Source of the DNA: Carya illinoinensis
Lineage: Eukaryota; Streptophyta; Magnoliopsida; Fagales; Juglandaceae
Direction of reading: 5' to 3'
DNA: 64,000 nucleotides
Assembly (NCBI RefSeq): GCF_018687715.1
Contig: NC_056752.1
Span: 50,376,653-50,440,652 of the forward strand
A program made the translations under genes and the position numbers. This document shows positions 56,790 through 64,000 of this stretch, in pieces. The notes beneath the pieces were generated by a model. It was not told where the DNA came from, made no database searches, and saw only the letters and a program-made list of their open reading frames with translations. Each line of letters opens with the position of its first letter. The stretch's first letter is position 1.

Positions 56790-57250
56790 TGAGAATGTAA
56801 ATGGAGCATCCCTGAAGGATCGCCCTAAATCAATAATTTTATTGAGTATCTCATATGAGTGATACTTGTACCAAAAGCTCAATATGATTTATGCACCTGA
56901 AGTTGCATAATTGAAATTGTGGAAAGAATATATATTTGAATGAACATCTCGAATGTGCTCCTGAAATAGCAATATCGAGTATGCTCCTGAAGTAGCAATA
57001 CGAAATGCAAACGTTCACAATGTATTCTAAATTTGTATCAGGTCTTTCAGTGACTGAGTAAAATAATGAGCTTTTGATAAGAATCATTAGTCACGTCTTA
57101 CTAGATCTATATCATTCCCTAAAGTGAATGATAATGAATTTATATCATTCTATTCCCTGAAGTGAAAAGAATGATGTGTTTCATTCAAAGAAACTAAGAG
57201 ATTGGACGTGATAATAAATATCTTTTCGGGCCAGAAGTTCGTATTGAAAA
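56790..57250 (+). pseudogene. Second, more diverged gag remnant inside Copia-2
   Basis: After the gag stop, the sequence again resembles gag: 'gatcgccctaaatcaataat', 'cgaatgtgctcctgaa', 'aaaataatgagcttttg' and 'tatatcattccctaaagtga' occur in gag order. They carry more substitutions and deletions than the first copy. It is either an internal duplication or the trace of a related element inserted and collapsed here. Confidence 0.65.
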
Positions 57251-58717
57251 AGTTGTAAGCTTTCTCTTTAAGATGATATTATACAAATTATTGAATCAAA
57301 TATTATGATGCATCAATAGGTGATATGATTCAAAATATTTGTATCTTTTCATGGTTATCTTGATCATCCAAAATCAATTACGATAAGTCGAATAATTTTC
57401 ATATGGACGTCCACAAAAAAACCAGAAAATTCTTTTATTATAAAGTCTTACCACCAAAAGTGGAAAGAAAAATTTGTTTGAAACAAATAAGATGAAATTA
57501 TTCGACGTTATCTTAATTATTATATGTGAACCAGAAGTTTAGATGATAATTAAATTTGGATGTAATAAGATAAAAAAGTCTCATATTCTAGCTGCTAAAA
57601 TCATAGCGAGGATTGAAGTCCCTGTAGGACAATTAAGAAATTCAGCAGTCTGAAAGCATGTGAGACCTATTGATACAAAAGGTACTGCATCTCAAAAGAG
57701 AAAGGCACAAATAATTTGGTGCTCCTGAAGAGGCCATACCCACAAAACAAGTAATAAAGTCCATCCAAATTCTCTGTATAAAATTCTCCTATATAAACTC
57801 TTGAAAAGTGCCTCCTGAAAAGGTTTTTTATGAAAATGTCTTCCCTTGAAGAGGGACAGGTACCTGAAAATAGCGAGATCTCATTACATTTCATGAATAA
57901 TAGAAAATTATGGATAGAAATAAAATCGTTATCGACAATGTATTTCCATATGAGATGGCAATTGACATTACCAGAAATAATGATGAAAGTGAATCAAGAA
58001 TCGTGGAAGAATACGACGTAAAATATTGGCTAAATTTGAAAGAAATAATTCCTGCAGAATTGATTCACTAGTAAAATATGATGCATCGGGACTTATAGTC
58101 CAAACACCTAAAGAGGTAATGCTTGTTGAATGTCAGTGGGTATTTATGGAAAGGAAATAAAAATGTGATATATAAATCACGAGTCAGTTTCTCAATTCCA
58201 GCAGAATTGATATTACTAAGTAAAATGTGATAAATATGGACTTGAAATCCAAATACCTAAAGAGGTGATTTTTGTTAAATATCAGTGGATATTTATATAC
58301 ATGATATAAAAAGCCTGAAACTTTTAATATGAAAATGTGATATAGAAATCACAAGTTAGTTTCTCGAAGAAACAATATTGATATGATTTTAAAGTGGTTG
58401 AAATCATATTGAGATTTTTATTAGCTTGAAAGTTACCGAGAGTTTGGATATGCATGATTAACTGCATATTTATATGGATCATTGGATCATGATATATATA
58501 TGAAAATCCCTGAAGGATAGAAAATGTCTGAAACTTCTAATATGAATACATCTGGAAATATGTATTTTATCAAGTTTCAAAGATCCTTATATAATCTAAA
58601 GCAATCCAAACGCAAATAGAAACAAACTATTATTGCAGTTTATATATATGATTTAACTGTCATTGAGGTTCCAGAAAAGCTCATGAAAACTGTACATATT
58701 TGAAATATAAATCTGAA
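57251..58717 (+). pseudogene. Copia-2 pol remnants (linker and RT)
   Basis: 57830-58020 matches the Copia-1 segment MSSLEEGQVPENNEIS and its continuation. 58080-58330 holds two tandem versions of the RT start ('caaacacctaaagaggta' and 'caaatacctaaagaggtg'). 58440-58700 matches the RT stretch with SLYGLK-like and AVYVDD-like remnants. Frames are broken repeatedly, and no integrase core is recognisable. Confidence 0.8.
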
Positions 58718-59745
58718 ACCCTCGCGACTTCAAGGGGAAGATGGATGATGTTATTAGTCATGAAATACCATCTTTTAATACAATTAGTATTTCATATTCA
58801 TATTATGGGTTTGATAAGAAGTGTGCATTATTAAAGAAGAAATAAAAGGGAACACACAGAACATCTACCAAAAGATAGAAACACAAATATGAATATTTGT
58901 GAAATATTATTTTATTATCGTGAAACAAGAATTACAGAAATTTGAGGCACTTTGCTTCATTCTTCAAACGCTCTTATTTTTCAAGAATCTGGATGGCATC
59001 CCTATCTAAAAGGGTGAGCAATCGAAAAGAAGATTTAAGCAAGGATTTTAAATTCCTATTCTCTTACTTTATTGATTCTATCTTCATGTTGGACTCCAGA
59101 AGAAGTCGCTGAAGTATACTAATATTCTCGTGGAGATTGTCAACTCCATAAGTTCTGGATTGCAGTCACTGAGAAAATGCGACAATAGATGATGAGTATC
59201 GGGTACCGAGACACACAAGCTCATAGATAGCTTCATTATCTGACCTATGAGTCAGATCATTATATTGCATGATAGCCCCTGTGGTAGAAGCAGGAACAGC
59301 TGATGAACGAGGTGCAGAGTACCTTATATATTGGCCATGAGAAGATAGCTGAGCCATTGTAGGATAAGAATGCAGAAAGAGATTGCAGAGTAAAAATGTA
59401 GTATGATTACAGAAAAGTGAAGAAGATGAGATGCGAATGAAGATGAGCTGAATATCTCTTTTATAGAGAAAATTATGATATAACATCTCTCGTGAAGCAA
59501 GACAAAAGAGATGAAATATAGCTTCATAGCTCTGCGGCGCCTGACAGCTGCGGCGCCTGACAGCACGCCTGACACCTACAGAGGAGTTGAAAATCCGCGG
59601 TGCTTGTCTGATCTTAAAAGGCTGGCCAACGTTTTTATTAAAAAATGAGGTTAGCGGTTTAATATTGATGAATTCTCCACTAACTGTGTTATTTACAAGA
59701 ACTCCAGAAGAGTACAACTCCAGAAGAGTAGTGATGAGCAGAAAG
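58718..59745. other. Foreign ~1-kb stretch in Copia-2 with antisense promoter-like DNA
   Basis: Copia-1 homology stops in RT near 58717 and resumes near 59745 ('attattttatcaacatgg'). The unmatched part, read on the minus strand, has three copies of TGTCAGGCG (59538-59546, 59554-59562, 59566-59574 on plus), a TATA box TATAAAAG (59458-59465) and then a reading frame (58932-59357). No clear target duplication was found; about 0.9 kb of RT is missing at the junction. Origin unknown: a captured host promoter-gene piece or a fragment of another mobile or viral-type element are both possible. Confidence 0.6.
58932..59357 (-). pseudogene. Decayed antisense ORF, about 141 codons, unknown family
   Basis: An ATG at 59357, about 100 nt after the TATA box, opens 63 codons (MAQLSSHGQYIRYSAPRS at the start, YELVCLGTRYSS near the end) to a TGA at 59168-59166. 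The same frame continues past that stop through two more stops (59066, 58976) to a last one at 58934. That part is leucine-rich and heptad-like (NISILQRLLLESNMKIESIK, then NRNLKSLLKSSFRLLTLLDR), suggesting a coiled coil. One frame with few interspersed stops over 142 codons suggests a once-coding sequence. I do not recognise it. Confidence 0.5.
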
Positions 59746-60234
59746 ATCCAGTTGTGATTATTTTATCAACATGGATCAAGTCCACAGCTAGTTGGATGTA
59801 CAGATGTGAGTTATCTTTCACATACACACAAGAAGATCATTGCAATTCATGAGAAGAAAGTTAAAATTGATATCAAGAAGGTACGGTCAAGTAAAAATTT
59901 GACAGATTTATTCACTAAAGCATTACCAACTGCAACATTTAAGAAGATTATGCAGAACATTGGAATGCGGAAGTTTGAAAACCTGTTATCATGCACTTTT
60001 CAGGGGAAGTAATGTCATGAAGACTTGTGCTGATTGTACTCTTTTTCCTTCGCTAAGGTTTTATCCCATTGGGTTTTCCTTTACAAGGTTTTAATGAGGC
60101 AATCCTAAAGCACTCGGCGATACACATGAATACTGTACTCTTTTTCCTTCGCCATTGGTTTTTTTCCACAGGATTTTTCCTTGGCAAGATTTTAACGAGA
60201 CATATTCTTTAAATATGGTCATCCAAAGGGGAAG

Positions 60235-60489
60235 TGTTATAAACTATCTTGAATTGTATGACCACATTTAGCTAGCCGTCAAATACATAGTGCTAGTGCA
60301 TAGTGCTAGTCGTCAAATGCATAGAGCTAGTCGTCAAAAGCATAGTCTCTTTTGTACTCCTATATATATCGTCGTATCCTTTAAGGAATTTATAAGTTTT
60401 CATAACTTCTCTGAGTTCTATCTTTTTCTCTCTTCTTTTGAAAGTTTTATAACACGTTATGACTCTCTCTTTTCAATGATTTTATAACA
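60235..60489 (+). repeat. Copia-2 3' LTR (255 bp)
   Basis: Preceded by the purine tract 'aaaggggaag'. Begins 'tgttataaactatcttgaat' and ends 'tgattttataaca'. About 20 bp shorter than the 5' LTR because it has fewer of the 'agtgctagtcgtcaaa' repeats. Confidence 0.92.
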
Positions 60490-60494
60490 GTTCT

Positions 60495-61544
60495 AGCTCA
60501 TAATAAGCTTTTTATAAAAAGATGTCATTGACCAGAAAAATCAGCACAATTAATGAGCATGTTTTCTACCAAATCATCGATATCTTGCTTAGGAAAATGT
60601 TAGGAATTTGTAAGGTTGTGTAAACAAATTGAATTCGTAAGCTGTTAGAATTCACCCTGTCATTGAAAATCAATTTTTATTTGTTTAATTTTATTCTCAT
60701 GATGCTGTCTTTTCAATATCAAAGGGCCCATCTTCTATATAGTGGTCGAACTCGTTTTCAATGGGACATAAATAATGCGGTCTACTCCAACTTGCAATTA
60801 ATTACAAGATTTACGCACTGCGTGTATACTGGGGTAGAAAAAATGAAAAAGAAGATTAGCGCTACTTTGGTTCCTATTTAAAGAAAAACATATTTTATTT
60901 TTCATTCACAAAAAGTTTATGAATCACAAAGTAATTGGAAGCACAATATCGTTGTCAAATGCCAAAGTTTGGAGAAAATTTTATATATGATATCTTGCTT
61001 TCATAGTGTAACCCTTTATATATGGTTATTATAAATAATATGACAGTTCAAGCTTACATATTTGAATTTATAATTTATTGTAGTATAAGTACCATTCGAA
61101 CGTAACATACCAGTTCAAATGGTACTTTACAATTTATTATCCTTTGAATACATTTTAATTTATATTCAAAAAAAAAAAAAAGAGAAGAAAAGAAAACCAC
61201 TCGAATGGTTTGAGAACCATCGATTCCGAGTTTTGTTACATACAAGTACAGTTGCGCACTAATTTGTATACCAATACTGATTTATTCATACTTAAAATTT
61301 AAATTAACACTATTTTCACTAAAATTTACTTTTTGATCAATCACATCACATTGGTGCACAGATTAATACACAACTATACTTGCAACTATATTTTTCTTTA
61401 TTCTTATTATTCTTGTATTATTTTCTTGAGTTTCCACGTGGTTTGACATGTTTTAGTTAACGCGGTCCCACGTGGTTTCACATATAATCATCTTCCAGTT
61501 TCCATCTAGCATTATTCTTATTGCTGGAACACCCCCCAGCCGTG
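60495..61544. other. Intergenic, MITE at 61230-61395, no gene seen
   Basis: AT-rich, with an A-rich run at 61169-61190. 61230-61395 is the partner of the MITE at 25148-25318. The 72-codon frame at 60663 has no supporting features. Confidence 0.55.
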
Positions 61545-61617
61545 GTCCCATTATTTATTGCTGGAACACCCACGTCCTTGGAGTGCTACTAATCCGATCT
61601 TCCTCTGCAGGGCACTA
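61545..61617 (+). promoter_or_regulatory. Conserved receptor-kinase upstream block
   Basis: 'tcccattatttattgctgga', 'ccttggagtgctactaatcc' and 'tcttcctctgcagggcacta' match the blocks at 28611 and 30357. It ends a few bases before the ATG at 61622. Confidence 0.65.
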
Positions 61618-61621
61618 AAAT

Positions 61622-64000
61622 ATGGTTAGAAAGACAGAGATGGATACTGGCCGTGCAATTACAGAAATTCTTTTGGTTTTGAAAGGGTGCCTCTTTTTGG
61701 TTATAGTGAGTGCTGTTCTTGGAGTTAGCAACTCAGAAAACGTTGCTTCAGGGAACAATATTAGTCATGGTGGAAGAAAACTTGCTGAAATTCCAGGTAT
61801 TTAAGTTATTGAAGTTTGGTTGCAAGTTTTCGTCTGACGCAAATTTGATACATCCTGCATATGTATATATATTAATATAAATAAAGCTATTCGTCTATTA
61901 AAGAGTTTAACAATTAAATTTATATTATGACATTATCTTCTCTGACGCCAACTCAATGAATAAGATTTGAATAATTCTTTAATTAAAGAATAATAATTTC
62001 TTCAATTAGATTTGCTTAATTTGATTACTTAAAAATCAAAGAAAGTCTTAACATTGTTGATAAACGAAGTACTAACCCCTGTTTTATGTTTGTATTATTT
62101 ACATTCAATTATATTTCAGGACTTGATTTTTTTTTTTTTTTTAATCTTTTAGTACTTCAAAACCAAAATGTTTGTCCTTCAAAAACTAGAATTTTTGTTA
62201 AGTTTTTAACTAAGTGAGATAAAGTGTAGAATTCGAATCCAAACTCAAAACTTTTGTTCTTTAACTATATAAAATCATCATTTGTCCCAATAGAAAAATG
62301 AAGATCTAATAATACGTATCTTTTTAACAAATAAACCCACGATTTATTTGACAAATAAACTCACATACGGTTTTTGGTGGCATGCGAGTTCTTTGACAAA
62401 AAGCTGTGCTAATTGATCATAAGGCTCAAGTCTTACCGTAAGCAGTGTTTGGAGGTTGAGCTGTTCGAAATTAATTTCGAACATGTTACAAGCTGGATTT
62501 CTAGTGTGTGCGCGACAAATTAAGACGCCGATTGATAATTATGATCTGGCTGAATTTATTTGATTAGAGCTGCAATAAATTAATCGATTGCTTTGTTCTA
62601 ACTCTCTTTTTGGTGTAAAAAATTTCAAGGTTTCATCAGCATTGACTGTGGTAGCAATGAAGATAATTACATTGACCCGAGAGGTATTCCTTTCACGTCA
62701 GATAAAAGATTTATAGATACTGGAATAGTTGGAACGGTGTCTGGAAATAAATATCATGATCAGGTGAGAAAGACACTCAGAAGCTTTCCTCGCGGAAAAA
62801 GAAATTGTTACACCCTGCGACCTAAGCAAGGCAAAAACAACAAGTACTTAATCAGAGCTAGATTCACGTATGGAAATTATGATGGCAAAGACGAGGGCCC
62901 AGTATTTGACCTATATCTTGGGGTTAATAAGTGGAGAACAGTAGACAATACGAGTGGAACCTATCATGAGATAATTCACGTAGCTTCGAGGGATTACATA
63001 GATGTTTGTCTTGTGAACATTAGCCAAGGTGTACCCTTCATTTCAGCGTTGGAGCTACGGCATTTGGACTCTTCCATGTATCGCATCGAGAGCGGGGCAC
63101 TGTCAAAGCTTTGGCGAAGCGATGTTGGCCCCAGAACAGACAATTCCATAATCAGGTGAATCATTTTCATACCATCCTCATGAGGGATCCAATTTATATT
63201 TTGTTAGGGAAAAGATTCCCACAGATAATTCTTACCAATAAAGTCATGCATCGATTTTCTCCCTCTTTTTTTTTAAGATTTGTCATTTGAGTTTTTTTAT
63301 ATTTTAGTATTGTATTTTTTATGTTTTTTAAAAAAATACTTTAAAAAAGAAAAACAAAAATTATACTATCATTACCACCATCGGTGCTCTAGTCTACTTT
63401 GTTAAGCAAGCTGCTCTATATATTCACTGTTAAATTTTTTTTAATCTCTTGTACCGGTGATTCTACATACATCTTGATTGCATGCATTATTACAATTTAT
63501 TATAACATTGCGTTTAGAATTTTATAAACGAAAATTTTGATTTGTATATTAGATTTATTTTATAATAAAAATAATTTTATATATTTACTTTTAGTTATAT
63601 CTCTTTACGTCTAAAACATATCTTCAATGCGTTTATTCATCTTTGGCTCGCGTTCATCAATTCATATAAAAGCTAGCGCTTGATTGTTCAAGTACGTATC
63701 ATTTTGTTCTGACACTATCTGGGGAAAAAAAAATGCTGCCATTTAGGTATCCAAATGATACGTATGATCGGTACTGGCACTCTTCTCTAAAAGATGATTG
63801 GATTGAAATTGCCTCCAGCTCGACCATTAACACGGCCTCCAATAGTGATGGAGCTTATGGATTGCCAGCTGAAGTGATGAAGACTGCTGCCAAAACACAG
63901 AACGCGAGCATTCCCTTAAAAGATTACTTCACGCTAAATCCTCTTTTAAAATATTATTGTTACTTTCACTTTGCTGAGGTTGAGAAACTTGAACCTGGCC
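61622..64000 (+). CDS. Malectin-like LRR receptor kinase, 5' part, runs off window
   Basis: Exon 1, 61622-61796, encodes a signal-peptide-like start (LLVLKGCLFLVIVSAVLGV) ending KLAEIP. Exon 2, 62630-63155, opens with GFISIDCGSNEDN and continues through the malectin-like domain (YDGKDEGPVFDLYLGVNKW, YIDVCLVN, FISALELRHLDSS). Exon 3 begins at 63747 (YPNDTYDRYW) and is still open at 64000. Splice sites are GT-AG and match the phases of the gene at 30465. Unlike that gene, there is no frameshift or stop in exon 2, so this copy may be functional. LRR and kinase exons must lie beyond the window. Probable role: cell-surface signalling receptor; ligand unknown. Confidence 0.88.

Larger units (their letters stand above)
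55184..60494 (+). mobile_element. Copia-2: decayed plus-strand relative of Copia-1
   Basis: The element spans 55189-60489, with LTRs at 55189-55464 and 60235-60489 and target copies GTTCC/GTTCT (one mismatch). Gag is about 90% like Copia-1 gag but has stops. Pol is a patchwork: integrase is essentially gone, RT pieces are duplicated and shifted, and the RNase H tail survives at about 59745-60012 (…DLFTKALPTATFKK). A foreign stretch of about 1 kb replaces part of RT (58718-59745). It is clearly older than Copia-1 and not functional. Confidence 0.92.

Noticed and set aside
58932..59745. Firm call of an endogenous pararetrovirus for the foreign stretch in Copia-2
   Set aside because: The TATA box and coiled-coil-like frame are suggestive but no diagnostic motif (reverse transcriptase, movement or coat protein) is visible, so origin is left open.
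1..64000. CRISPR arrays, operons, tRNA or rRNA genes
   Set aside because: None seen. The tandem repeats are LTR arrays or microsatellites without spacer structure, and the sequence is nuclear plant DNA.

Overview
This window is nuclear DNA of a plant: genes with many GT-AG introns, an AT-rich background, plant LTR retrotransposons, MITEs, and the plant malectin-like/LRR receptor-kinase family. The repeat style and gene content suggest a woody eudicot, perhaps Fagales/Juglandaceae. That placement is inference only; no rRNA, organelle or marker gene supports it.

Layout. 0-3.5 kb: short repeats and one unidentified exon-like stretch. 3.48-9.49 kb: a complete, young Ty1/copia retrotransposon on the minus strand (Copia-1), with near-identical LTRs, a perfect 5-bp target duplication and intact gag and pol. 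12.1-15.9 kb: an apparently intact 11-exon myo-inositol oxygenase (MIOX) gene, the best-supported host gene here. 16.7-18.1 kb: a hAT-like MITE and a candidate Cys-rich micropeptide gene. 18.4-24.9 kb: a large segment repeated at 40.4-46.2 kb, each copy carrying its own later insertions. 25-28 kb: a minus-strand candidate exon and a cluster of three related foldback MITEs. 28.6-37.5 kb: a malectin-like LRR receptor-kinase locus, made of relic exons followed by a 13-exon gene with a frameshift and a lost splice acceptor. 47.4-48.4 kb: a MIOX pseudogene (exons 4-8) cut by a third copia element. That element itself carries a hAT-like MITE and a 2.4-kb probable solo LTR. 55.2-60.5 kb: an older, decayed relative of Copia-1 on the plus strand, holding a foreign stretch with an antisense TATA box and a decayed reading frame. 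61.6-64.0 kb: the 5' part of another receptor-kinase gene, open as far as the window shows and cut by the window end.

How it fits together. The region is a tandem receptor-kinase array. Its intergenic segments, promoter blocks, 3' flanks and a piece of the neighbouring MIOX gene have been duplicated several times and then filled with transposons. Because duplicated segments act as empty-site controls, several insertions can be delimited to the base: two hAT-like MITEs with 8-bp duplications, a TRIM-like element with a 5-bp site, and a PIF/Harbinger-like MITE with a 3-bp site. The TG...CA solo LTR is delimited by its interrupted host element. No tRNA, rRNA, CRISPR array or prokaryotic feature was recognised.
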